Below are positions 1-10,300 of a stretch of 64,000 nt of DNA, one piece after another. Numbering within the stretch: the stretch's first letter is position 1; every line of letters starts with the position of its first letter. Both the position numbers and the translations under genes were made by a program. The notes under the pieces are model-generated. The model was not told the DNA's origin. It did not search any database and saw only the letters and a list, made by a program, of their open reading frames with translations. Source of the stretch: Azospirillum formosense (lineage in GTDB: Bacteria > Pseudomonadota > Alphaproteobacteria > Azospirillales > Azospirillaceae); contig NZ_CP159403.1 of assembly GCF_040500525.1 (NCBI RefSeq), positions 883,001 to 947,000 on the forward strand. The letters run 5' to 3'.

Positions 1-299
1 ATGGCGCCGGCATGGCTGGTGATGGTGCGGCCGTTCACGACGGAGCGTCCGCCGCTCTCGCGCATCATCACGGCCCTAATCCACTTCTCCGGCACGTCGA
101 ACCGTTCCGACGCCTCGCGGATGTGGGGGACCCAGCGGCCGAGCGGGTCCTTCGGATCAATCGGAACCTCGGCCACCTCCGGGGCCTTGACGACAAGCTC
201 CGCCGTTTCCGGAGCGTTCGAGGCGCAACCCGCCAAGCCGAGGGCGAGAATCAGGGCGGCACCGGCGGCGCGGGCCGCGGTGAAGTCGCGATAAGCCAC
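1..299 (-). CDS. Lytic transglycosylase-like lipoprotein, partial (C-terminus off the window)
   Basis: Only about the first 99 codons are inside the window. The protein opens with a short basic stretch, a hydrophobic segment and a lipobox ending LGLAGC (Cys at about residue 25), so it should be an outer- or inner-membrane lipoprotein facing the periplasm. After a linker comes the start of a soluble lytic transglycosylase (SLT, goose-lysozyme-like) fold: FDVPEKWIRAVMMRESGGR, where the Glu of RESGG is the expected catalytic acid that cleaves the MurNAc-GlcNAc bond of peptidoglycan. I placed the start at a GTG (complement of 297-299) because it gives a normal signal sequence length; no good ribosome site precedes it and an upstream TTG is possible. 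The rest of the catalytic domain cannot be judged. Confidence 0.75.
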   Translation of the reverse strand, partial: MAYRDFTAARAAGAALILALGLAGCASNAPETAELVVKAPEVAEVPIDPKDPLGRWVPHIREASERFDVPEKWIRAVMMRESGGRSVVNGRTITSHAGA

Positions 300-609
300 G
301 AGGAGGGGTCCGTGCTGGTTGCACAAAGATCGAAAGCGTTACCCTCTCTTTGCGATGTAATGGTGCCGGCTGTCAAGCAACAAGGCGGGTGTAATGTCCT
401 GATTTTACGGCCTTTCCCTTTTTCATAGCCCATTGGAATGGTTTTCAGCCAAATGCTGTTCATCCGTATTGGCCCTTTTTCTGCCCCATTTGGCACTGTC
501 GCCGTCTTTGCGGATGCAGGCGAGAGACCCATTCCTGTCACGCCCGGAACTTGCGGTCCGATTGCAGCGCCTCCCGCAACCGCTTGACTTTCCTGAGGCC
601 ATTCCATAT
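300..609. other. Intergenic stretch without a gene
   Basis: Divergent gap between the lipoprotein and the tetR gene. No convincing open frame on either strand. The minus strand has a TTGACA hexamer (371-376) that could be a -35 element for the lipoprotein, but I cannot pair it with a good -10 box. Confidence 0.5.
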
Positions 610-627
610 TGAATGAACGTTCATTTA
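610..627. promoter_or_regulatory. Palindromic TetR-type operator
   Basis: The core AATGAACGTTCATT (612-625) is a perfect 14-bp palindrome; extended to 18 bp it has one mismatched pair. It lies 13 bp upstream of the tetR start codon in an AT-rich patch. TetR-family repressors of efflux operons commonly bind such 14-20 bp inverted repeats over their own promoter, so autoregulation of the tetR-adaptor-RND operon is the natural reading (inference). Confidence 0.7.
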
Positions 628-640
628 TAGACGTCCGCCG

Positions 641-1300
641 ATGCCCGACAGCTCTCCCCTTCCCCCGTCCCGCCGGTCCCGGCGCAAGGAGGCCCGCCCC
701 GCCGAGGTGATCGAGGCGGCGCGCGACCTGTTCATCTCGCGCGGATTTGCCGCAACCAAGCTGGAGCATGTCGCCCGCAAGGCCGGGGTCAGTGTCGGAC
801 TGCCCTACCTCTATTTCGAGAACAAGGAAGGGCTGTTCAAAGCGGTCGTCCGGCAATCCATCCTGCCGCAGTTCCAGATGGGCGAGGACCTGCTGGACAG
901 CTTCACCGGCACCAGCGAGGAGTTCCTGCGCGGCCTCGCCCGCGGCTTCTGGGAGATGGAGCAGAGCCCCAACGCCGGGCTGTCGAAGCTGGTCATCGCC
1001 GAGGCGCAGAACTTCCCCGACCTCGCCCGCTTCTACATGGAGGAGGTCGTCCTGCGCGGCCGGCGCTTCTTCGCGCGCATCCTGCGCCGCGGCATCGAGC
1101 GCGGGGAGTTCCGGCCCGTCGACGTCGAGCAGATGGCCCGCGTCATCGCCGCCCCGCTCAGCATGCTCTCGCTGTGGAACCACTCTCTGCGCCCCTTCGA
1201 GCCGGACCCCGCCGCGGCCTCCGCCGAATCCTACCTCGACGCCTATCTCGACCTCGTCCTCAACGGGCTGAGGGCCGAACCCAAGGACCGCACCCGATGA
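641..1300 (+). CDS. TetR/AcrR family transcriptional repressor of an RND efflux operon
   Basis: 219 aa, normal for TetR regulators. Residues about 20-70 form the N-terminal helix-turn-helix domain (VIEAARDLFISRGFAATKLEHVA, then a recognition helix containing GVSVGLPYLYF). The remaining two thirds are the helical ligand-binding and dimerisation domain, which in this family senses the pump substrate. The stop codon overlaps the ATG of the adaptor gene (ATGA), so regulator and pump are one operon, and a perfect palindrome sits just upstream. The ligand cannot be predicted. No clear Shine-Dalgarno sequence precedes the ATG; the start was chosen because it directly follows the operator and gives a standard N-terminus. 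Confidence 0.9.
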   Translation: MPDSSPLPPSRRSRRKEARPAEVIEAARDLFISRGFAATKLEHVARKAGVSVGLPYLYFENKEGLFKAVVRQSILPQFQMGEDLLDSFTGTSEEFLRGLARGFWEMEQSPNAGLSKLVIAEAQNFPDLARFYMEEVVLRGRRFFARILRRGIERGEFRPVDVEQMARVIAAPLSMLSLWNHSLRPFEPDPAAASAESYLDAYLDLVLNGLRAEPKDRTR

Positions 1301-2457
1301 TCGACGCCGCCCGTTCCGATGGTCCCGCCGCCAAGCCGCGGCGCCGCCTGCTGCTGCCCCTGCTGGTCGCCGGGGCGCTGGCCGCGGGCGGCGTCGCCTG
1401 GAAGGCCACGAGCAGCCATGACGCGGTGCCCCCCGCCGCGGCCGGCCTGCCCCCGGCGGAACGGGCGGTCGAGCTGTCGCCCGTCGAACTGACCCGCATG
1501 GCCCCGCACCGCCTGACCGAGCTGGTGCGCCTCAGCGGCTCCGTGAAGCCAATGGAACAGTCCATGGTGAAGTCGGAGGTCGCCGCCCGGCTGGTCGAGG
1601 TGCCGGTGCGCGAGGGGCAGGCCGTCCGGAAGGGCGAGGTGCTGGCCCGCTTCGACACGGTGGAGCTTCAGGCCAAGCTGGACGAGAAGCTGAGCAATCT
1701 GGAGGGCGCCAAGGCGCAGCTCGTCCTGGCCGACAAGACGCGCGCCAAGAATCTGGCGCTGCGCCAGAAGGACATCGTCTCGGAAGCCAACATGGATCAG
1801 GCGCAGAGCACCTTCCGCTTCCAGCAGGCCACCGTCGCGGCGCTGGAGGCGCAGGTGGACCTCGCCCGCAAGGCGCTGCGCGACGCGGTGGTGGCGAGCC
1901 CGATCGACGGAACGGTGGCCGAACGGGCGGTCAACCCCGGCGAGACGCTGGCGGTCAACGCCAAGATGTTCTCCGTCGTCGATCTCAGCCGCGTCGAGGT
2001 CGAGGCGGCGGTGCCCGCCGACGACGTGGCCCGTCTGAAGCCCGGCCAGACCGTGCGGCTGCGCGTGGAGGGCTTCGGCGAGCGCGACTTCGTCGGCCGG
2101 ATCGCCCGCATCAACCCGATGGCCCGCGCCGGCACCCGCGCCATCCCCGTCTACATCGTCCTGGACAACGCCGACGGCAGTTTGCGCGGCGGCATGTTCG
2201 CCGCGGGCGACGCGGTGGTGGACGAGGTGGAGGGCGCCTTCGCCCTGCCCCCGGCCGCCGTCCGCCGCGACCAGGACGGCGACTTCGTGCTGGTCGTCTC
2301 CGGGGGGCGGGTGGAACGCCGCAAGGTCGAGGTGCTCGGCACCTGGGCGCGCGGCGATCTCGTGCAGGTGCGCGGGCTGGCCGACGGCGATCTGGCGGTG
2401 ACCGCCCCCCTGCCCGGCCTGACCGCCGGACGGGCCGTCAAGGTCATGGGGTCTTAA
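1297..2457 (+). CDS. Periplasmic adaptor (membrane fusion protein) of RND efflux pump
   Basis: 386 aa. A basic N-terminus and one hydrophobic segment (about residues 17-35) anchor it to the inner membrane. It continues with a biotinyl-lipoyl half-motif (VEVPVREGQAVRKGEVLARF), a helical hairpin rich in Lys, Gln and Ala, the second lipoyl half (ASPIDGTVAERAVNPGE) and beta-barrel and membrane-proximal domains. HlyD/AcrA-family adaptors bridge the RND pump to an outer-membrane TolC-type channel; no TolC gene is nearby, so a channel encoded elsewhere is probably shared. The start ATG overlaps the tetR stop; the frame is open further upstream inside tetR but that part reads as a shadow. The RND gene follows 16 bp later. 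Confidence 0.9.
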   Translation: MIDAARSDGPAAKPRRRLLLPLLVAGALAAGGVAWKATSSHDAVPPAAAGLPPAERAVELSPVELTRMAPHRLTELVRLSGSVKPMEQSMVKSEVAARLVEVPVREGQAVRKGEVLARFDTVELQAKLDEKLSNLEGAKAQLVLADKTRAKNLALRQKDIVSEANMDQAQSTFRFQQATVAALEAQVDLARKALRDAVVASPIDGTVAERAVNPGETLAVNAKMFSVVDLSRVEVEAAVPADDVARLKPGQTVRLRVEGFGERDFVGRIARINPMARAGTRAIPVYIVLDNADGSLRGGMFAAGDAVVDEVEGAFALPPAAVRRDQDGDFVLVVSGGRVERRKVEVLGTWARGDLVQVRGLADGDLAVTAPLPGLTAGRAVKVMGS

Positions 2458-2473
2458 GGGAACGCGCCGCGCC

Positions 2474-5400
2474 ATGCCGATCACCCGCATCAGCGTCGAC
2501 AACCCCGTCTTCGCCACCATGATGATGGTGGCGCTGATGGTGCTGGGCCTGTTCTCCTACAACCGGCTGGGCGTCGACCAGTTTCCCGACGTGGATTTTC
2601 CGCTGGTCGTCGTCTCCACCGAATATCCCGGCGCCAGCCCGGAATCGGTCGAGACCGACGTTACCCGCCCCATCGAGGACGCGGTCAACACCATCGCCGG
2701 CATCAAGACGCTGACCTCCCGCTCCTACGAGAGCCAGTCGGTGGTGATCGCCGAGTTCGACCTGAAGACCGCCTCGACCCAGGCGTTGCAGGACGTGCGC
2801 GAGAAGGTGTCGGCGCTGCGCCCCAAGTTCCGGGACGAGGTGAAGGACCCGCAGATCACCCGCTTCAACCCGGACGACCAGCCCATCCTGTCCCTCGCGG
2901 TCAAGTCGGACATCCGGTCCTTGCGCGACCTGACCACCATGACCGACCAGATCGTCCTGAAGCGCCTGCAGAACGTGCGTGGCGTCGGGCGGGCGACCAT
3001 CGCCGGCGGGGTCAAGCGGCAGGTCCAGGTGCGGCTGCGCCCCGAACGGCTGGAGGCTCTGGGCGTCGGCGTCGATCAGGTCCTCAAGGCGATCCGCGAC
3101 GAGAATCAGGATATCCCGGCCGGCACCGTCTCCGGCAACGGGGCGGAGCGCGTCGTCCAAGTCGATGGTCGCGTCATCAACCCGCGCGAGCTTCTCGACA
3201 TCATCGTCACGCGCCGCGGCGGCGAGCCGGTGCGGCTGCGCCAGGTCGCCGAGGTGCTGGACGGCCAGGAGGAGCAGGACTCCGTCGCCCTGTTCAACGG
3301 GCAGCCGGCTCTGGCCGTCGACGTGGTGAAGATCCAGGGCTCCAACACCGTGGAGGTGGCGCGCGGGCTCTACAAGGCGCTGGACGAGCTGCGGCGCGAT
3401 GGCTCCCTGCCCTCCGACGTCGCCCTGGAGGTGGTGCGCGACACCTCGCGCGGAATCACCAACTCGCTGAGCAACGTCCAGCGCACGCTGGTCGAAGGCG
3501 GCGTGCTGACCATCGCCATCGTCATGGTCTTCCTGGGGTCCTGGCGCAGCACGGTGATCACGGCGCTGACCCTGCCGGTGGCGGTGATGGGCACCTTCGG
3601 CGTCCTGGCGGCCTTCGGCTTCACGCTGAACACGATGACGCTGATGGCGCTGTCGCTGGCCATCGGCATCCTGATCGACGACGCCATCGTGGTGCGCGAG
3701 AACATCATGCGCCACCTCGGCAAGGGCCAGGGGCACCGGCAGGCGGCGCTGGACGGCACCAAGGAGATCGGTCTGGCGGTCCTGGCGACCACGCTGACCA
3801 TCGTGGCGGTGTTCCTTCCCGTCGCCTTCATGGGCGGCATCATCGGGCGCTTCTTCCTGCAGTTCGGCATCACCGTGTCGGCGGCGGTGCTGATCTCGCT
3901 GTTCGTGTCCTTCACGCTGGACCCCATGCTGTCCAGCCTGTGGTACGACCCGGCGGCCCACGGGCGGCACGGCCGCGGCGTCTTCGGGCGCTTCGCGGCG
4001 GGCTTCCAGGGCGCCTTCGACGCGCTGGCGCGGGTCTATGGCCGGACGCTGCGCTGGGCGCTGCGCCGGCGCTGGCTGGTCCTGCTGATGGCCTTGGGAA
4101 TCTTCGTCGGCAGCTTCTTCCTGGTGCCGCGCATCGGCGTCGAGTTCGTCCCCGCCGCCGACCTCGGCGAATCCATCGTCGACGTGGAGACCCCGGTCGG
4201 CTCGTCGCTCGACTACACGGCGGCCAAGCTGCGGCAGGTCGAGGCGGCGATCCGCGAGTTTCCGGAGGTCGCCTACACCTACTCCACGGTGAACACAGGC
4301 GCGTCGGTCGGCAAGAACCGGGGCAGCGTCTATGTCCGGCTGAAGCCGATCGACCAGCGCACGCGCACCCCGAACACGCTGGCCCCGCCGCTGCGCGAAC
4401 GGCTGTCGGCGATCCCCGGCGTCCAGATCGGCATCGGCATTCCGGGCGTCGGCGGCGTGCAGAAGCAGATCCAGGTGTCCGTCCAGGGCCGCGACATCGC
4501 GGAGCTGGACCGCATCGGCAAGCAGGTGACCGCCGCCATGGCCGGCATCCGCGGCTTCGTGGACGTGGACGTCAGCCTGAAGGCCGCCAAGCCGACCCTG
4601 TCGGTGCGGTTGGAGCGCGATCTGGCGAGCGACCTCGGCGTCGGCACGGCGCAGGTGGCGAACACGCTGCGCCCCCTCTTCGCCGGCGACAAGGTGTCCA
4701 CCTGGAAGGCGCCGGACGGCGAGACCTACGACGTGCTGGTCCGCCTGCCGGAAAGCGACCGGGTGGGCCGGGCCGACCTCGACCGCATCTACCTGACCGG
4801 CTCCAACGACGCCGAGGGGGCGCCGCGCATGGTGCCGCTGTCGCAGGTCAGCCGGGTCGAGACGACGCTCGGCGCCTCGCAGATCAACCGCCGCGACCTG
4901 TCGCGCGAGGTGAACGTCCAGGCCAACGTCCAGGGCCGCCCGGCCGGCGACGCCGGCAAGGAGCTTCAGGCGGCCATCGCGGAGATCAAGCTGCCGCCCG
5001 GATACCGCATCGTCTTCGGCGGCTCGACCAAGGACATCGCCGAGACGTCGGCCTACGCCACGCAAGCGCTGCTGCTGGCGGTGATCCTGATCTACCTGAT
5101 CCTGGCCTCGCAGTTCGGCAGCTTCCTCCAGCCCATCGCCATCATGATGTCGCTGCCGCTGTCGCTGATCGGGGTGTTCCTGGGGCTACTGGTCGCCGGC
5201 TCCACGCTGAACATCTTCAGCGCCATCGGCTTCATCATGCTGATGGGTCTGGTGACCAAGAACGCGATCCTGCTGGTCGACTTCGCCAATCAGGCCCGCG
5301 CCCGCGGGGTGGACCTGCGCGACGCGGTGGTGGAGGCCGGCATTATCCGCCTGCGCCCCATCGTCATGACCACCATGGCGATGATCTTCGGCATGATCCC

Positions 5401-5620
5401 GCTGGCGCTCGGCATCGGCGAAGGCGCGCAGCAGCGCGCGCCCATGGCCCACGCGGTCATCGGCGGCCTCATCAGCTCCACCCTGCTCACGCTGCTGGTG
5501 GTGCCCGTGATCCTCACCTACCTCGACGCGCTGTCCCGGCGCTTCAAGCGTTGGTTCGCCCACAAGGACCCGGACGCGGTGGCGCACGGCACGGCTTCGC
5601 AGGGCACGGCGGCGGAGTAG
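2474..5620 (+). CDS. RND efflux transporter, inner-membrane pump
   Basis: 1048 aa, the full length of AcrB/MdtB/MexF-type pumps. The protein starts PITRISVDNPVFATMMM (first membrane helix), followed by a large periplasmic porter domain, helices 2-6 with the proton-relay pair in LIDDAIVVREN (AcrB Asp407/Asp408 equivalents), a second periplasmic half and helices 8-12 with the conserved Lys in LVTKNAILLVDF (AcrB Lys940 equivalent). All relay residues are present, so the pump should be active. It uses proton-motive force to expel hydrophobic compounds together with the upstream adaptor. An AAGGGA ribosome site precedes the ATG. Substrate unknown. The opposite strand also carries a long open frame, which is a GC-rich shadow. 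Confidence 0.93.
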   Translation: MPITRISVDNPVFATMMMVALMVLGLFSYNRLGVDQFPDVDFPLVVVSTEYPGASPESVETDVTRPIEDAVNTIAGIKTLTSRSYESQSVVIAEFDLKTASTQALQDVREKVSALRPKFRDEVKDPQITRFNPDDQPILSLAVKSDIRSLRDLTTMTDQIVLKRLQNVRGVGRATIAGGVKRQVQVRLRPERLEALGVGVDQVLKAIRDENQDIPAGTVSGNGAERVVQVDGRVINPRELLDIIVTRRGGEPVRLRQVAEVLDGQEEQDSVALFNGQPALAVDVVKIQGSNTVEVARGLYKALDELRRDGSLPSDVALEVVRDTSRGITNSLSNVQRTLVEGGVLTIAIVMVFLGSWRSTVITALTLPVAVMGTFGVLAAFGFTLNTMTLMALSLAIGILIDDAIVVRENIMRHLGKGQGHRQAALDGTKEIGLAVLATTLTIVAVFLPVAFMGGIIGRFFLQFGITVSAAVLISLFVSFTLDPMLSSLWYDPAAHGRHGRGVFGRFAAGFQGAFDALARVYGRTLRWALRRRWLVLLMALGIFVGSFFLVPRIGVEFVPAADLGESIVDVETPVGSSLDYTAAKLRQVEAAIREFPEVAYTYSTVNTGASVGKNRGSVYVRLKPIDQRTRTPNTLAPPLRERLSAIPGVQIGIGIPGVGGVQKQIQVSVQGRDIAELDRIGKQVTAAMAGIRGFVDVDVSLKAAKPTLSVRLERDLASDLGVGTAQVANTLRPLFAGDKVSTWKAPDGETYDVLVRLPESDRVGRADLDRIYLTGSNDAEGAPRMVPLSQVSRVETTLGASQINRRDLSREVNVQANVQGRPAGDAGKELQAAIAEIKLPPGYRIVFGGSTKDIAETSAYATQALLLAVILIYLILASQFGSFLQPIAIMMSLPLSLIGVFLGLLVAGSTLNIFSAIGFIMLMGLVTKNAILLVDFANQARARGVDLRDAVVEAGIIRLRPIVMTTMAMIFGMIPLALGIGEGAQQRAPMAHAVIGGLISSTLLTLLVVPVILTYLDALSRRFKRWFAHKDPDAVAHGTASQGTAAE

Positions 5621-5624
5621 CTCT

Positions 5625-6374
5625 TCACCCCAAATGCTCCAGCATCAGGAACAGCCCGAGCGCCAGCAGGCCGAGGAAGAAGCAGCGCCGGAACACCTCC
5701 GCCCGCACCCGCCGGCGGAGGCTCTGGCCGAGCGCCATCCCGGCCAGGGCCGGCGGCAGGGACGCCAGTGAGCCCCAGGCCAGCGCGCCGTCGAACAGCC
5801 CGTGCTGCGCCAGCCCGGCCGCCAGAGCCAGCGTGGACACCGTGAAGGACAGGCCGAGCGCCTGGATCAGCCGGTCGCGCTCCAACTCCAGCGCCTGGAG
5901 GTAGGGCACGGCGGGGATGACGAAGACCCCGGTGGCCGCCGTCACCACGCCGGTCGCCACGCCGACCAGCGGCGACAGCCAGGATTCCGCGGCGGGCGGC
6001 GCCCGCAGCGGCAGCTTTACCAACCCAACCACCGCGTAGAGCGCCAGCGCGCCGCCCAACGCCGCCGCGGCCTGCCCCGACGAGGCGCCGGCCAGCAGCC
6101 CCGCCGCGGCCCAGGTGCCCAGCGTGATTCCCAGCATCATCGGCCAGAACCGCTCGACCGTGGCGCCCAGGCCGGGGCCGAAGGCGAGCTGCCAGAGATT
6201 CGTCACGAGCGAAGGCACGATGAGGAGCACCGCCGCTTCGGCGGGCGGCATGACGAGGCCGAGCAGACCCATAGCGACGGTCGGCAGGCCCAGGCCGATC
6301 ATGCCCTTGACGAATCCGGCCAACAGGAAGGTCAGGGCCATGGCGGCGACGATGAGGAAAGGCAGGTCGGTCAT
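5625..6374 (-). CDS. TauE/SafE family membrane permease
   Basis: 249 aa, almost entirely hydrophobic, with about eight predicted membrane segments. The glycine-rich FVKGMIGLGLPTVAMGLLG motif near the N-terminus is the family hallmark, and a related GVATGVVTAATGVFVIPAVPY motif begins the second half, as expected for the two-fold repeat of TauE/SafE proteins. Family members export or import sulfite, sulfoacetate or other small organosulfur anions. The start was taken at MTDLPFLIV because the upstream extension is polar and lies in the divergent promoter region. It is divergent from a LysR regulator, a common arrangement, so that regulator probably controls it. It converges with the RND gene, with only 4 bp between the stop codons. 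Confidence 0.85.
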   Translation of the reverse strand: MTDLPFLIVAAMALTFLLAGFVKGMIGLGLPTVAMGLLGLVMPPAEAAVLLIVPSLVTNLWQLAFGPGLGATVERFWPMMLGITLGTWAAAGLLAGASSGQAAAALGGALALYAVVGLVKLPLRAPPAAESWLSPLVGVATGVVTAATGVFVIPAVPYLQALELERDRLIQALGLSFTVSTLALAAGLAQHGLFDGALAWGSLASLPPALAGMALGQSLRRRVRAEVFRRCFFLGLLALGLFLMLEHLG

Positions 6375-6475
6375 GCCTGCCACTTGAGGCCCGGCCACGG
6401 CTTCCGGCAATGTGGATGTCACGCGGTCAGCCTTCGGCTCAAACGAAGGCTGGTTCCCCACCGGAGACCCCACCC

Positions 6476-7366
6476 ATGCGCTTCGACCTGACCGACCTGC
6501 GCCTGTTCCTGAACGTGGCGGAAGCGGAAAGCATCACCCACGGGGCGGAGCGCACGCACCTCGCCCTCGCCTCGGCGAGCGCGCGCATCCGCGGGATGGA
6601 GGAAACGCTCGGCGTGCCGCTGCTGGAACGCGGGCGGCGCGGCGTCCGCCCGACCCCGGCGGGACAGGCGCTGGTCCACCATTCCCGCCTCCTTCTCCAG
6701 CAAGTGGAGCGGATGCGCGGAGAGCTGGGCGATTACGCGAAGGGGCTGAAGGGCCATGTCCGACTGCTGTCAAACACCGCCGCCTTGGCGGAATTCCTGC
6801 CTGAGGCGCTGGTGCCCTTCCTCGCCGCTCACCCGAACATCGACATCGATCTGGAGGAGAGGCCCAGCCACGAGATCGTGCGGGCGGTGGCGGAGGGGCT
6901 GGCCGACGTCGGGGTGGTGTCCGATCACGCCGACCTGTCGGGACTGGAGGTCTTTCCCTTCCGCACCGACCGCATGGTGCTGGTCACGCCGCACGGCCAC
7001 CCGCTGGCGAACCGCCGCAGCGTCGCCCTGCGCGAGGTTCTGGATGAGGATTTCGTCGGGCTGGCCGCGCGCAACGCCCTTCAGCAGCACATCAACGAGC
7101 ACGCCATCCGCACCGGACGCCCGCTGAAGCTGCGCGTGCGGGTGCGCGGCTTCGACGGCATCTGCCGGATGGTCGAGCAGGGGGTGGGGCTCGGCATCGT
7201 TCCGGAAGCCTCGGCGAAGCGCTGCCGCCGCTTCACGAAGATCCGCGCGGTGCGCCTGACAGACCCCTGGGCGGTCCGGTCGCTGGTCGTCTGCGTCCGC
7301 CGGCTGGACGCGCTGCCCAGCCACAGCCGCGAGCTGGTGAAGCGGCTGGCCGGCGGCACCACCTAG
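6476..7366 (+). CDS. LysR-type transcriptional regulator
   Basis: 296 aa. The N-terminal winged helix-turn-helix (about residues 1-60; LRLFLNVAEAESITHGAER, then ASARIRGMEETLGVPLLER) is followed by a linker helix and a periplasmic-binding-protein-like effector domain from about residue 90 (LLSNTAALAEFLPEALVPF). It lies divergent from the TauE/SafE permease across about 100 bp, and LysR proteins usually regulate the divergent neighbour and themselves. The ATG was chosen because the protein then begins MRFDLTDLRLFL, the standard LysR opening. The effector is unknown; a sulfonate or related anion is a guess from the neighbour. Confidence 0.88.
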   Translation: MRFDLTDLRLFLNVAEAESITHGAERTHLALASASARIRGMEETLGVPLLERGRRGVRPTPAGQALVHHSRLLLQQVERMRGELGDYAKGLKGHVRLLSNTAALAEFLPEALVPFLAAHPNIDIDLEERPSHEIVRAVAEGLADVGVVSDHADLSGLEVFPFRTDRMVLVTPHGHPLANRRSVALREVLDEDFVGLAARNALQQHINEHAIRTGRPLKLRVRVRGFDGICRMVEQGVGLGIVPEASAKRCRRFTKIRAVRLTDPWAVRSLVVCVRRLDALPSHSRELVKRLAGGTT

Positions 7367-7376
7367 CCTTTGCCCC

Positions 7377-10300
7377 TCATTCCGCGCCCGGCACCGGCTG
7401 CGGCGCCTCCGGGGCGGCGCCGTGACGGCGCTTCCACAGGCGGGAGACGGCGTTGCCGGCATCCTCCATGTAGAGGAACAGCACCGGCGTGATGTAGAGC
7501 GTCAGAATCTGCGACACGCACAGGCCGCCGACCACCGCGAGGCCGAGCGGCTGGCGAAGCTCCGCGGCGGCGCCGTGGGCGACGGCGATGGGCAGGGTGC
7601 CCATGATCGCCGCCATCGTCGTCATCATGATCGGGCGGAAGCGCAGCAGGCAGGCCTGCTCGATCGCCTCGCGCGCGGTCATGCCCTGGTTGCGCTGCGC
7701 GTCGATGGCGAAGTCGATCATCATGATCGCGTTCTTCTTCACGATGCCGATCAGCATCAGGATGCCGATGATCGCGATGACGCTCAGCTCCTGCCCGAAC
7801 ACCATCAGCGTCGCCAGCGCCCCGATGGCCGCCGAGGGCAGGCCGGACAGGATGGTCAGCGGGTGGATGAAGCTCTCGTACAGTACGCCGAGCACGATGT
7901 AGATCACCAGGACCGCCGCCAGCAGCAGCAGCCCCTGGCTCTTCTGCGCGTCCTCGAAGACCTGGGCGGTGCCGGCGAAGCCGGTGGTGATGCCCGGCGG
8001 CAGGGCCATCTCCAGCTCCGCCTGCCGGACGGCGCTCACCGCCTCGCCCAGCGAATGGCCGGGCGCCACGTTGAAGGACAGGGTGACGGCGGGCAGCTGC
8101 CCCTGGTGGTTGACCGTCAGCGGCCCGGCGGTGCGCTGCACGCTGGCGAAGGCGTCCAGCGGCACCAGCTTGCCAGAGCCGGAGCGGACATAGATGCGCG
8201 ACAGGGCGTTGTCGTCCTGCTGGTACTTCGGCGCCAGCTCGATCAGCACCTGATAGTCGTTGGTCGGCGTGTAGATCGTCGAGACCTGCCGCTGGCCGAA
8301 AGCGCTGTAGAGGGTGGAGCGCACCTGATCGACGCCGATCCCCAGCGTCGCCGCCTTCTCGCGGTCCACATGCACATAGGCCTGCGGGCTGTTGAGCTGA
8401 AGGTCGCTGGTCACGTCCTGGAGGATCGGGATGTCGTGCATCGCCCGCTCCAGCCGTCCCGACCAGGCGTACAGCTCTTCGGGATTCAGGCCCTGGATGG
8501 TGTACTGGAACTCGTTCTTGGACGAACGGCCGCCGATGCGCAGATTCTGCACCGGCTGCATGTAGACCGCCATGCCGGGAATGCCGGCGAGCTGGCGGCG
8601 GAGCTGCTGGATGACCTCGCCGGCCGGCGGCCGCTCGCTGCGCGGCTTGAGCACGACGAACATGCGCCCGGTGTTGACCGAATTGCCGCCGATGGCGACC
8701 GACGAGGACATGTCCGCCACCGCCGGATGGGCCTGGATGATCCGCGCCACCTCCTGCTGCCGTTCGGCCATCGCCGGGAAGGAAATGTCGGGCGCGGCCT
8801 CCGTCGAGACGGAGATCTGGCCGATGTCCTCGGTCGGGAAGAAGCCCTTGGGGATCGCCTGGAACAGCAGGGCCGAGCCGACCACCGTCGCGATCATGAC
8901 GAGCCCCATCACCGGGCGGTGCCTCAGCGCCATCCGCAGGGTGACGGCGTAGCCGCGGTGCAGCGCGCTGAACCCGCCCTCCAGGACGCGGCCGAACCAG
9001 CCCTCCTTGGCGCCGTGCGGCTCGTGGGTCAGCATGCGGGCGCACATCATCGGCGTCAGCGTCAGCGCCACGAAGGCCGAGGCGCTGATCGCCATGGTCA
9101 CCACCAGCGCGAACTCGTGGAAGACGCGCCCCACCACCCCGCCCATCAGCAGGATCGGGATGAAGACCGCCACCAGCGACACGGTGATGGAGATGATGGT
9201 GAAGCCGATCTCCCGCGAGCCCTTGAGGGCCGCCTCGAAGGGCTGCATGCCCTCCTCGACGTAACGGACGATGTTCTCCATCATCACGATGGCGTCATCG
9301 ACGACGAGGCCGACCGCCAGCGTCAGCGCCATCAGCGAGATGTTGTCGATGGAGAATCCCATCAGATGCATCCCGCCCGCCGTCGCGATCAGCGAGATCG
9401 GAACGGTCAGCGCCGGAATCATCGTCGCCGTCAGGCGGCGCAGGAACAGGAAGATGACCAGCACGACCAGCGCGATGGTCAGGCCCAGCGTGAACTGCAC
9501 GTCCTCCACCGCCTCGCGGATCGAGGTGGAGCGGTCGTTCACCACCTCCACCTTCGCGCTGGGCGGAAGCTGCGCGCGGAAGCTGGGCAGCAGATTGCGC
9601 ACCCGGTCCACCACGTCCACGGTGTTGGCGTCGGGCTGGCGCTGCACGGCCATGACGATGGCGCGGGTGCCGTTGTGCCAGCTCGCCGTTCGGGCGTTCT
9701 CGACGCTGTCCAGCACGTTCGCCACGTCGCCCAGACGGACCGGGGCGCCGTTGCGGTAGGCGACGATCAGGCCGCGGAAGGCCTCGGCGTCGGGAAGCTG
9801 CGGGTTGGCGGCGAGGACGAGCTGCTGCTTGGCGCCGGACAGCGTGCCGACCGGGGTGTTGGCGTTGGCGGCGGCCAGCGATTTCTGAAGCTCGTCGATA
9901 CCGATGCCGCGCACGGCCAGCGCGTTGGGGTCGACCTGGACGCGCACGGCGTATTTCTGCGCGCCGTAGATCTGCACCTGGGCGACGCCCGGCAGGGTGG
10001 CGACCTTGGGCTGGACCGCGGTTTCGGCGAAATCGTTCAGCGCCGACAGGGTCAGCGTCGGCGACGACAGCGCCAGCATGAGCACCGGCTGGTCGGCCGG
10101 ATTCACCTTGCGGTAGCTGGGCGCGGTGGTCATCTCCGCCGGCAGGCGGCGCTGGGTGCGGGCGATGGCCGCCTGCACGTCCTGCGCGGCGGCGTCGATG
10201 TCGCGCTCCAGGACGAACTGGATGGTGATCGAGGTGTTGCCGAGGCTCGACGTCGAGGTGATCGTGTCGATGCCGGCGATGGTCGAGAACTCGCGCTCCA

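Noticed and set aside
1174..1296. Upstream extension of the adaptor frame into tetR
   Set aside because: It overlaps the tetR coding region in another frame, is Arg/Pro-rich and removes the natural membrane-anchor start.
2444..5065. Long open frame on the minus strand opposite the first RND gene
   Set aside because: It is Arg/Ala/His/Asp-rich with no domain pattern and mirrors the reading of the real pump gene; typical antisense shadow in GC-rich DNA.
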